Assembly (NCBI RefSeq): GCF_003202155.1
Contig: NZ_QFLI01000001.1
Span: 372,001-436,000 of the forward strand
Source: Marinifilum breve
GTDB lineage: Bacteria; Bacteroidota; Bacteroidia; Bacteroidales; Marinifilaceae
Length of the DNA stretch: 64,000 bases
Direction: 5' to 3'
Shown: positions 56,755 through 64,000 of the stretch, piece after piece
How the letters are laid out: each line of letters begins with the position of its first letter
Numbering within the stretch: position 1 is the stretch's first letter
Translations under genes and position numbers: made by a program
Notes under the pieces: model-generated
What the model was told of the DNA's origin: nothing
The model's input: the letters and a program-made list of their open reading frames with translations, nothing else
Database searches by the model: none

Positions 56755-58185
56755 TTATATGCGTTTTAGCAATTCAGGTTTTTCATTGTAAATCTTCAAA
56801 ATCAACTCTCCAAACAATGTGTTTGCCCAGGCAAACCATGAACGAGTAAAATGTTCAGGCTTGTCTTTATGGAAGGTTTCATGCATAAAACCTGTTCCTG
56901 CATGAGTATTCATTAACATTTTCAGACATTTCAGAATCTCCTGATCATTGTCTGAGGTCATTGCCCTCATAATGATACTCATTGGCCAAATCATGTCTAC
57001 TCCCACATGTGGACCTCCAATACCTTCTGCAGCCTTTCCCTCGAAGAACCAAGGGTTATTTTTACTCAAGATGAATTTTCTTGTATTCTGATACAACTTA
57101 GACTCCTGATCTACTGCTCCCAAATAAGGCAATGAAAGTAAGCTTGGTATATTTGCATCATCCATAAACAGCTGATTACCGAAACCATCTACCTCAAAAG
57201 CCAAAGTTTTACCATAGGTAAGGTCATCAGCACTTGCATATTTCTCCAGAGCTACTTCCACCTCTTCTGCCAAGAGGAAAGCCGATTTTGACAATTCCTT
57301 TTCAATACCCAAAGAATTTAAGATCTCAGTCAACTGCTTAAGTGAAACCACCGCGAAATAGTTTGAAGGAATTAAAAATGGAAAAATGGTAGCATCATCA
57401 GACGGACGGAAGGAAGAAACAATAAGGCCAACAGGATTGATAGGGTTTCCGTAACCATTTCCTGGCTGTGAGTCGGTAGGTTTGCTCGTGGTTCTTAAAA
57501 AAGAGTACGGCCCCTTACCTTCCTTTCGCTGTTGTTCTTGGAATGTTCGCACCACCGATTTCATTGCCTTTACCCAGTTAGCATCAAAACAGGAGGTATC
57601 ATTGGTTTTCTTCCAATAATGATAAGCCAGCCTAATTGCATAACACAATGAATCTATTTCCCATTTTCTCTCGTGTAATTCAGGCTTCATATCTGTTTGA
57701 TCACTCTCCCAATGAGAACCTTCTGCCCCTTTGTTAAACGCATTGGCATATGGATCGATATTGATGCATTTGCTTTGTCGGTTAATAAGGCCCTGGAACA
57801 ATTTTCGGAGCTGTTCATCATCATTCACCAAAGGCAAATATGGCCATACTTGTGCGGTAGAATCTCTTAACCACATGGCATGAATATCTCCCGTGATCAC
57901 AAAAGAATCAGGTCTTCCATCTTCTTCAGAATAAGTTACCGTTGTGTCTAATGTATTTGGAAAACAGTTCTCGAACATCCAGGCCAACTCATAGTTGGAG
58001 ATGGCTTTTTTCACCTCATCAATCTTAAGGTCTACAGCTTTACTAACAAACTTTCTATTTTTTGTTTCCGGTCTGTTCGATATATATTTCAAATCTTTAT
58101 TTATTGCCAAACTCTTTGTACCTATCAGGCTTATTCCACCTGTAAATAGTAGTGAATTTTTTAAAAAAGTTCTTCTTTTCATCAT
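56755..58185 (-). CDS. GH125 exo-alpha-1,6-mannosidase with Tat-like signal
   Basis: A 476-residue enzyme of GH125, which removes alpha-1,6-linked mannose from the non-reducing end. The (alpha/alpha)6 barrel is marked by FENCFPNTLDTTV, HAMWLRDSTAQVWPYLPL, INIDPYANAFN, PVGLIVSSFRPSDDAT and GGPHVGVDMIWPM. The N terminus MKRRTFLKNSLLFTGGISLIG is an RR-x-F-L-K twin-arginine signal, unlike the Sec signals of its neighbours. Two ATG codons begin the frame (58185 or 58182). It starts after a terminator-like hairpin and overlaps almost directly with GH65 (2 bp gap). Confidence 0.92.
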   Translation of the reverse strand: MMKRRTFLKNSLLFTGGISLIGTKSLAINKDLKYISNRPETKNRKFVSKAVDLKIDEVKKAISNYELAWMFENCFPNTLDTTVTYSEEDGRPDSFVITGDIHAMWLRDSTAQVWPYLPLVNDDEQLRKLFQGLINRQSKCINIDPYANAFNKGAEGSHWESDQTDMKPELHERKWEIDSLCYAIRLAYHYWKKTNDTSCFDANWVKAMKSVVRTFQEQQRKEGKGPYSFLRTTSKPTDSQPGNGYGNPINPVGLIVSSFRPSDDATIFPFLIPSNYFAVVSLKQLTEILNSLGIEKELSKSAFLLAEEVEVALEKYASADDLTYGKTLAFEVDGFGNQLFMDDANIPSLLSLPYLGAVDQESKLYQNTRKFILSKNNPWFFEGKAAEGIGGPHVGVDMIWPMSIIMRAMTSDNDQEILKCLKMLMNTHAGTGFMHETFHKDKPEHFTRSWFAWANTLFGELILKIYNEKPELLKRI

Positions 58186-58215
58186 GATTGTATTTGAGGT
58201 TAAAGGGTTACCAGT

Positions 58216-58252
58216 AAAAACAAAGGCTTACAATAAAAATCGTAAGCCTTTG
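58216..58252 (-). terminator. Hairpin/terminator between PNGase and GH125 genes
   Basis: On the minus strand, CAAAGGCTTAC / GTAAGCCTTTG (11 bp) is followed by TTTTTACTGG, within the 80-bp gap. It would lower or end readthrough from the PNGase gene, or act as an attenuator. Confidence 0.75.
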
Positions 58253-58265
58253 ATCAGTTATCGAC

Positions 58266-59927
58266 TTATTGATCGCCAACAATAATTCCAGATACACTCC
58301 AGTGGTTAAAACTTGATCCTTCATCGTCTCCCTGGTCAATTACAACCTTAATAACGTGCTTCCCTGCTTTTAAATTACTAAGAGGGATGTAATAAGGAGG
58401 TGTTAAGGTTGCAGGACACCAATTGGAACGACTGAGATCACTGCTTGACAATCCGTTTCCAAAATTTCCAGACGCCGGATTTGACATTCTGTATGTGGCA
58501 CAATCACTACGCCATGGCACGTGTGAAAACACCAATTTATCATCTATAAAAATCTTATTTAGTTTGGGAACAAATTCATCTCCATTTCCCCATCCGCCAT
58601 GACCAGTTGTGGTATACAAGAGTTTTGGATTTTCAACACCTTCCTCTAAAGTGAATTGAACCGATAGCGTATCATTTTTAAACATGCGACCGTAATTTTG
58701 ACCACTTGCCTCCATCACGTTCAAAGTATAAAATAGTGGTTGAATATATTTCTCTGTCGCAGCAGTATCTTCAAACGGAGGATAATAATTCAACTCCAGG
58801 CTCACTTTATGACCTCCCTTGTCGTAATTTCCAATGAACACACCAATCCAAATTTCATCCTCTTGTAAAGGAATTAATTCTGTAACTTCTTGTTTGTAGA
58901 CAACAGAATCCTGCCAATTGTAATTATTGATCGGTCTCTTCTCATTAAAATGTCCCACTCCAAATGAGGTAAAGAATCTCATCAGCTCTACAGGTACAGA
59001 ATACTTATCATCGCTCACTACACCCTGGTATTCCACTCCCTTATTGTCAATATAAACAGGTAGCTCTTCCTTTCCATTTTTCAGGGCTGTTAGCATCGAC
59101 TTTTTATCATCGTTAGCTATTGTAAATACACAGCCTGTTCTGTCGTAAGCATCTCCATTCGACCAGTTTGTAAGCTTCACGAAAATACTACCTTCCGGGT
59201 TCATGTCAAGTAACTTAATCTTTTTCATGATCACCGTACCCTTTGAAAAACGATAGGTATGGTTGAGAATCTCTTCCTTAGGATTCGTTATACCTCCCTG
59301 AAAATTGATCTGCTCCTTATCAAATACAGGAATGGTCTTGTATCTTGATTTAATAATTAACTCTCGATAAACGGCCTGGCTAATTTCAGCAGCTGTTTCA
59401 TCAGGGTAATTCATAACACCCTTTTCTTTCTCAATGGATTTTGCCAGGATGGTACGATTCCCATTAACCACGTATTTTAACACCAATCCATTGTCGATAA
59501 TTACAGATAAGGATGGCGATGCACTTACTTTTGCTTCGGTAGTATACCAAACATCAACTCTATTTGAAAAAATAAGGAAACTGGCTTTTTTACATTCATA
59601 ACCTAAAATGGTCTCCTTCTCGTTGGTTTCTTTTGCTGTAGGTAATTCTGAAAATGGTGTGATTTGCTGAAATTGTCCATCTTTAAAGTTCAGTACCTTC
59701 ACCACACTCTTGGACTTGTAATTAATAAAGAAGCTTTCAACCTTTGACGAGTTTGATAATTGCACGATCCCATTGATAACAGTTGCTGTTACACCTCTAT
59801 TGGGAACCAGTTTACCATGACTGTATTGCTCATAGCTAATCTTAAACCCCTTCTCTTTTTTCTCTGCTCCTGATACCAAAAGAGAAAAAGATAATATGCT
59901 TACCAGGAATAGTATTCTTGTTTTCAT
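58266..59927 (-). CDS. Peptide-N-glycosidase F-type amidase with N-terminal extension
   Basis: A 553-residue exported enzyme (signal MKTRILFLVSILSFSLLVSG). The C-terminal ~330 residues match PNGase F, which cleaves the GlcNAc-Asn bond of N-glycoproteins. Visible are AYDRTG with the presumed catalytic Asp262, TTGHGGWGNGDEF, FSHVPWRSDCATYR, SRSNWCPATLTPPYYIPL, and the ending SSFNHWSVSGIIVG. PNGase F of Elizabethkingia has only ~314 mature residues. The extra N-terminal ~180 residues (FKISYEQYSHG ... KETILGYECKKASF ... GLVLKYVV) look like a GLPGLI-type domain or the N-terminal bowl domain of PNGF-II. It should start N-glycan use by freeing glycans from glycoproteins. Confidence 0.92.
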   Translation of the reverse strand: MKTRILFLVSILSFSLLVSGAEKKEKGFKISYEQYSHGKLVPNRGVTATVINGIVQLSNSSKVESFFINYKSKSVVKVLNFKDGQFQQITPFSELPTAKETNEKETILGYECKKASFLIFSNRVDVWYTTEAKVSASPSLSVIIDNGLVLKYVVNGNRTILAKSIEKEKGVMNYPDETAAEISQAVYRELIIKSRYKTIPVFDKEQINFQGGITNPKEEILNHTYRFSKGTVIMKKIKLLDMNPEGSIFVKLTNWSNGDAYDRTGCVFTIANDDKKSMLTALKNGKEELPVYIDNKGVEYQGVVSDDKYSVPVELMRFFTSFGVGHFNEKRPINNYNWQDSVVYKQEVTELIPLQEDEIWIGVFIGNYDKGGHKVSLELNYYPPFEDTAATEKYIQPLFYTLNVMEASGQNYGRMFKNDTLSVQFTLEEGVENPKLLYTTTGHGGWGNGDEFVPKLNKIFIDDKLVFSHVPWRSDCATYRMSNPASGNFGNGLSSSDLSRSNWCPATLTPPYYIPLSNLKAGKHVIKVVIDQGDDEGSSFNHWSVSGIIVGDQ

Positions 59928-59946
59928 AGACTTGTATTAAAATAAG

Positions 59947-60035
59947 AAGCCAAAGGAATAACAGTAAACCTTAGTAAATACCTAAGATGGTAATCGAATC
60001 ATTAACTGGTTTAATACATATTATTCCTTTGGCTT
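59947..60035. repeat. 15-bp inverted repeat flanking 59 bp, between GH92 and PNGase genes
   Basis: AAGCCAAAGGAATAA at 59947-59961 is the exact inverse of 60021-60035. In RNA this would make a large stem-loop in the 122-bp intercistronic gap, with a T-rich tail on the minus strand. It may be a processing site or weak terminator. Confidence 0.6.
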
Positions 60036-60049
60036 AACAAATTAGTGGA

Positions 60050-62350
60050 TTATTTCTGATTGCTCATTGAGTAAGGATAAGCGTCAGCTTTGCTCCCTCT
60101 TTCCTTATTGGGTTGATCTGACATTTTAAAGTTCAGTTCTCCTCCATTCTGAATGTTTTCGTGTTTGATGTAATTCAAATCGTATGACTTTCCATTGAGG
60201 CTTACATTGTTCACAAATACATTTTCTTTTGAATTGTTTGAACTTGAAATTGTAAAGGTATTTCCATTCTCCAATGTTAATGTCACTTTATCGAATATTG
60301 GAGAACCCAATACATATTCATCAGTACCTGGGCATACAGGATAGAATCCCATAGCACTGAATACATACCATGCAGAGGTTTGTCCATTGTCTTCATCTCC
60401 ACAATAACCATCAGCCTGTGGTGTATATAATTTATCCATCACTTCGCGGACACGGCTTTGTGTTTTCCATGGTTCTCCAGCATAATTGTAAAGGTATATC
60501 ATATGCTGAATAGGTTGGTTACCATGCGCATAGTTCCCCATGTTTACAATTTGCATTTCACGAATCTCATGAATGGTAAATCCATAATAGGAATCATCGA
60601 ATTTTGGGGGCATTTCGAAAACACCATCTAATGTAGAGATGAATTTATCTTTTCCTCCCATTAAATCGATCAAACCATTAATATCCTGAAAAACCGACCA
60701 AGTGTAATGCAAGCTGTTTCCTTCTGTAAAGGCATCACCCCATTTCAAAGGATTAAACGGCGATTGGAAAGTACCATCTTCATTCTTGCCTCGCATTAAG
60801 CCTGATTCTTTATCAAAGACATTTTTAAAATTTTGTGCTCTCTTTGCAAACAAATCAATCTCTTCCTGAGGGCGTCCTAACTCCTGGGCCAGTTTCCAAA
60901 CACAAAAATCGGCGTAAGCATATTCTAATGTTCTTGCAGTATTTTCATGAATCCCAACATTGTAAGGTACATATCCTAATTTGTTGTAGTATTCCGCACC
61001 ATATCTACCTACAGAAGTTATCTCCTTGTTATATCCATTTGTATTTTTAATGATTGCTTCATACAATGTCTCTATATCATAACCTCTGATTCCTTTTAGG
61101 TAAGCATCAGAGATAAGTGATGCAGAATTGGAGCCAATCATACAACCACGGTGCCCAGGGCTTGCCCACTCAGGCAACCAACCACTCTCCTTGTAAGTAT
61201 TCACAAGACCTTCCATAATTTGGGCATTTAATTCAGGATACATTACTGTAAAAAATGGAAATACCGCCCGGAATGTATCCCAAAAGCCATTATCTGTAAA
61301 CATGTAGCCGGGCAGTATCTCTCCATTGTAAGGACTGTAATGAATTACTTCATTTTTATCGTTTATTTCGTAAAACTTGCGTGGGAATAGCAGTACTCTG
61401 TACAAACAGGAATAGAATGTTTCCAACTGATCATCAGTTCCACCTTCTACTTTGATTCTTGCGAATTCCTTTTCCCAGGCTTGTTTTGCTTCTTTCTTAA
61501 GCTGCTTGTAATTTTTATTTCCAATTTCTCTTGACAGGTTCAGTTGAGCCTGTGCTTTGCTGATAAAAGATGATGCTACTTTTACATGTACCTCTTCGCC
61601 TTTTTTGGTTTTAAAGCCGATCACAGCACCAACATGATCACCGGTAGCATTCTTTGATTTCTCATTTAGTTGATCCTCATTCCAGGTATGAACAATTTCA
61701 AAATCCTTATCGAATTCAGCAACAAAATAATTGTGGAAGTTCTCAGGAACTCCACCACTATTGTTTCTACAGTATCCAATAATCTTGCGTTCTTCAGGGA
61801 TGATTTTAACTTCAGAACCTTCGTTGTAAGCATCCAAGAGAATGTAAGAATTGTCGTTTTCCGGAAAAGTGAAACGAAACATGGCAGCACGCTCTGTTGG
61901 TGTTACCTCTGTTTTTACATCATAGTCAGCCAGGTAAACTTCATATGCGTATGGTTTGGCATCTTCAGCTTTATGCGAAAACCAGGATGCTCTTTCATCT
62001 TCTTTAAATTTTAATTCACCTGTTACAGCCATTAAAGAAAAAGCTGCATAATCATTAATCCATGGACTTGGCTGATGTGTTTGCTTAATCCCTCTTATTT
62101 TTTTTGCATCGTATGCATAAGTCCAACCATCTCCCATTTTACCGGTTTGCGGTGTCCAAAAATTCATTCCCCAGGGTACTGCAATTGCAGGGTAAGTATT
62201 TCCGTTGGAAAGTGCATGTTCAGAATCTGTTCCCATTAATGGGTTAACCATATCAACAGTAGAACCGGTACTGCTTTTAGTTACAACTTGTGCTCCTACA
62301 TGGAAGACCATGAAAGCCATTAGAACTATTAGAATATTTACTCTCTTCAT
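60050..62350 (-). CDS. GH92 alpha-mannosidase (copy 2)
   Basis: A 766-residue exported GH92 enzyme (signal MKRVNILIVLMAFMVFHVGA). VNPLMGTDSEHALSNGNTYPAI and MNFWTPQTGKMGDGWTYAY mark the N-terminal beta-sandwich. FTEGNSLHYTWSV holds the presumed acid Glu, IHENTARTLEYAYADF is the conserved helix, YAHGNQPIQHMIYLY a substrate-binding block, and GDEDNGQTSAWYVFSAMGFYPV the base Asp block. All residues expected for activity are present. It probably removes alpha-1,2- or other alpha-mannose from high-mannose glycans in the periplasm; linkage is uncertain. Confidence 0.93.
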   Translation of the reverse strand: MKRVNILIVLMAFMVFHVGAQVVTKSSTGSTVDMVNPLMGTDSEHALSNGNTYPAIAVPWGMNFWTPQTGKMGDGWTYAYDAKKIRGIKQTHQPSPWINDYAAFSLMAVTGELKFKEDERASWFSHKAEDAKPYAYEVYLADYDVKTEVTPTERAAMFRFTFPENDNSYILLDAYNEGSEVKIIPEERKIIGYCRNNSGGVPENFHNYFVAEFDKDFEIVHTWNEDQLNEKSKNATGDHVGAVIGFKTKKGEEVHVKVASSFISKAQAQLNLSREIGNKNYKQLKKEAKQAWEKEFARIKVEGGTDDQLETFYSCLYRVLLFPRKFYEINDKNEVIHYSPYNGEILPGYMFTDNGFWDTFRAVFPFFTVMYPELNAQIMEGLVNTYKESGWLPEWASPGHRGCMIGSNSASLISDAYLKGIRGYDIETLYEAIIKNTNGYNKEITSVGRYGAEYYNKLGYVPYNVGIHENTARTLEYAYADFCVWKLAQELGRPQEEIDLFAKRAQNFKNVFDKESGLMRGKNEDGTFQSPFNPLKWGDAFTEGNSLHYTWSVFQDINGLIDLMGGKDKFISTLDGVFEMPPKFDDSYYGFTIHEIREMQIVNMGNYAHGNQPIQHMIYLYNYAGEPWKTQSRVREVMDKLYTPQADGYCGDEDNGQTSAWYVFSAMGFYPVCPGTDEYVLGSPIFDKVTLTLENGNTFTISSSNNSKENVFVNNVSLNGKSYDLNYIKHENIQNGGELNFKMSDQPNKERGSKADAYPYSMSNQK

Positions 62351-62427
62351 TTTCTTTAGTAGTTAAATCGACAAATGGTATAACTATTTTCTTCAATTAA
62401 CATCTAATACAAGAATTTCATTAATTC

Positions 62428-64000
62428 TTAGTATACTATTGATTTCGGTCTATCCTTTATTTTAAAACCAAATTCTTTATTCGGTTTTGAGTCCATCTCA
62501 AATATCAACTCTCCTCCATTCATGATATCTTTATGAGTTATGAATGACTTGGTATAGTCCTGTCCATTTAACTTCACCGACTGGATGTAAATATTCTCTT
62601 TACTATTGTTATTGGCAATGATTGTAAACGATTTGTCTGCACTTAGATTAATGCTCACTTTATCAAATAACGGTCTACCAAATACATAAGCACCATTGGA
62701 AGGATTTACAGGATAAAATCCCATAGATGACATTACATACCAAGCTGACATTTGACCACAATCCTCATTTCCACATAAGCCATCAGGCTTATCAGTATAT
62801 AATTCGTTAAGGATATAATCTACTTTATCGGCAGTTTTGAATTGTTCTCCTGCATATGCATACAAATAAGTTATGTGATGACTTGGTTCGTTTCCATGTG
62901 CATATTGTCCAATTAATCCGGTAATATCGGCAGAAGCTCCTTCTTCTAATTCTGAAGAAATAGAGAATAAACTGTCCAATTTTGTAAGAAATGGTTCATC
63001 CCCTCCCAATAATTGAATTAAGCCTTCCGGATCTTGTGGAACCAACCAAAGATATTGCCATGCATTTCCTTCACAATAATCATTTACTCTATGCTGTGCT
63101 GATAAAGGATCAAATGGAGCTCTCCAGCTACCATCTTTCATTCTGCCTTTCATGAACTTATCATTTGGATCGAAATATTTTTGGTAAGCCTTAGCTCTTT
63201 CTGTAAAATACTTGGCATCATCATGTTTACCAAGTTTTTTTGCCAACTGTGCAATTCCCCAATCGCTAATCGCATATTCCATAGCACTTGCAACCGATTC
63301 GTGCATCATATCGCAAGGAATGTATCCATACTTCTGCAATTCTTTTACTCCAGGTTCAAAATCACCCATTGCAGTAGTTTTAACAGCTTCATATGCCAAA
63401 TTGATATCAATCCCTGAAAATCCTTTAAGACAAGCATCTACAACCACTGGTACCGCACTGTATCCAACCATTGTATTTGTTTCGTTTCCTCTTAAATGCC
63501 ATACAGGAAGCTTACCTTGGTGCTTATAAATTTCAAGCATCGAGTTGATCATATCAGGAACTCTTTCCTGTTGTGTAATTGTATACAATGGATGAGCTGT
63601 TCTGTAAGTATCCCATAACGAGAACAGGGTGTAATTTGTACTGTTGGTATTATTGTAAACCTCTTTGTCTGTACCTCTATAATCACCGTTCACATCATCA
63701 AAAATGTTAGGAGCAATTAGGGTATGATACATGGCAGTATAGAAAACTCTTTTGTCTTTTTCGTCTTGAGTTTCAATATGAATTTTTTCAAGTTCCTTGT
63801 TCCATTTGGCTTTGTTTGCAGCAAGAATCTCATCGAAATTCCAATTTGGCATTTCCGCTTTGATATTTAGCAATGCATTTTCCATACTTACCGGAGACAT
63901 ACCAAACTTCACCTGAACCTTCTCAAAAGATTCTGTAATAAAATTAAGAAATGCTTTAATAGCTTTCCCTTTACCAGCATCTCCATCTAATTTTTGATCG
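62428..64000 (-). CDS. GH92 alpha-mannosidase (copy 3; N terminus beyond window)
   Basis: The frame is open to the right edge, so only the C-terminal ~523 residues are seen; the Met at 63912 is internal (EKVQVKFGMSPVSMENAL). Conserved blocks are FSLWDTYRTAHPLYT, MHESVASAMEYAISDWG, YCEGNAWQYLWLVPQD with the presumed acid Glu, YAHGNEPSHHITYLYAY and GNEDCGQMSAWYVMSSMGFYPV. The GNEPSHH block is the common GH92 form. It is 77 bp upstream of copy 2, and the locus continues beyond it. Confidence 0.93.
   Translation of the reverse strand, partial: DQKLDGDAGKGKAIKAFLNFITESFEKVQVKFGMSPVSMENALLNIKAEMPNWNFDEILAANKAKWNKELEKIHIETQDEKDKRVFYTAMYHTLIAPNIFDDVNGDYRGTDKEVYNNTNSTNYTLFSLWDTYRTAHPLYTITQQERVPDMINSMLEIYKHQGKLPVWHLRGNETNTMVGYSAVPVVVDACLKGFSGIDINLAYEAVKTTAMGDFEPGVKELQKYGYIPCDMMHESVASAMEYAISDWGIAQLAKKLGKHDDAKYFTERAKAYQKYFDPNDKFMKGRMKDGSWRAPFDPLSAQHRVNDYCEGNAWQYLWLVPQDPEGLIQLLGGDEPFLTKLDSLFSISSELEEGASADITGLIGQYAHGNEPSHHITYLYAYAGEQFKTADKVDYILNELYTDKPDGLCGNEDCGQMSAWYVMSSMGFYPVNPSNGAYVFGRPLFDKVSINLSADKSFTIIANNNSKENIYIQSVKLNGQDYTKSFITHKDIMNGGELIFEMDSKPNKEFGFKIKDRPKSIVY

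Overview
The window reads as chromosome of an AT-rich member of the Bacteroidota, probably a marine or sediment Bacteroidales/Marinifilaceae-type organism (the lineage is an inference). Evidence: a C-terminal type IX secretion sorting domain, surface lipoproteins with an acidic residue run after the lipobox cysteine, TAnnTTTG-type promoter boxes with few Shine-Dalgarno sites, HU-like/DUF4469 and GLPGLI-like domains, a cysteate synthase of the kind that feeds sulfonolipids, and a large glycan-utilisation locus.

Layout. 1-9.3 kb: end of acetyl-CoA synthetase, patatin-like lipase, C_GCAxxG_C_C protein, cysteate synthase, Gfo/Idh/MocA oxidoreductase, a second acyl-CoA synthetase, a frameshifted secreted protein and a SatP/YaaH acetate transporter. 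9.3-12.4 kb: repeat-rich intergenic DNA, an ABM-domain protein and a DUF3360 permease. 12.4-21.9 kb: an AT-rich stand-alone KAP P-loop NTPase, an S41 peptidase, a palindromic tandem repeat, an HU-like protein and a very large secreted subtilase. 22.2-30.0 kb: a cobalamin-responsive region with three B12 riboswitches, leading towards an AspT-like transporter, a BtuG-like surface lipoprotein and the anaerobic ribonucleotide reductase pair nrdDG. 30.2-32 kb: DEAD-box helicase and a membrane protein. 32.2-40.2 kb: a Cus-type copper/silver efflux operon. 40.3-47.3 kb: FRG-domain protein, peroxiredoxin, thioredoxin-like protein, asparagine synthetase and a degenerate 63-bp hairpin repeat array. 47.4-64 kb, all on the minus strand: a high-mannose N-glycan degradation locus.

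The N-glycan locus is the most coherent system. A PNGase F-type amidase would free glycans from glycoproteins. A GH65 enzyme resembling kojibiose hydrolase and a GH97 glucosidase could remove glucose caps. Three GH92 alpha-mannosidases and a GH125 exo-alpha-1,6-mannosidase would trim mannose, and a GH130 phosphorylase would cleave the remaining Man-beta-1,4-GlcNAc. An SSS-family symporter would take up product. No SusC/SusD pair or regulator lies inside the window; the locus continues past the right edge.

Non-coding signals worth attention are a 142-nt nested-helix element before the AspT-like gene, a 40-codon small ORF behind a B12 riboswitch, a hairpin array with a 63-64 bp period, a four-unit 22-bp palindromic array, and a 148-bp terminal-inverted-repeat element with competing internal helices. 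All coordinates and structures come from reading by eye; no search or folding program was run.
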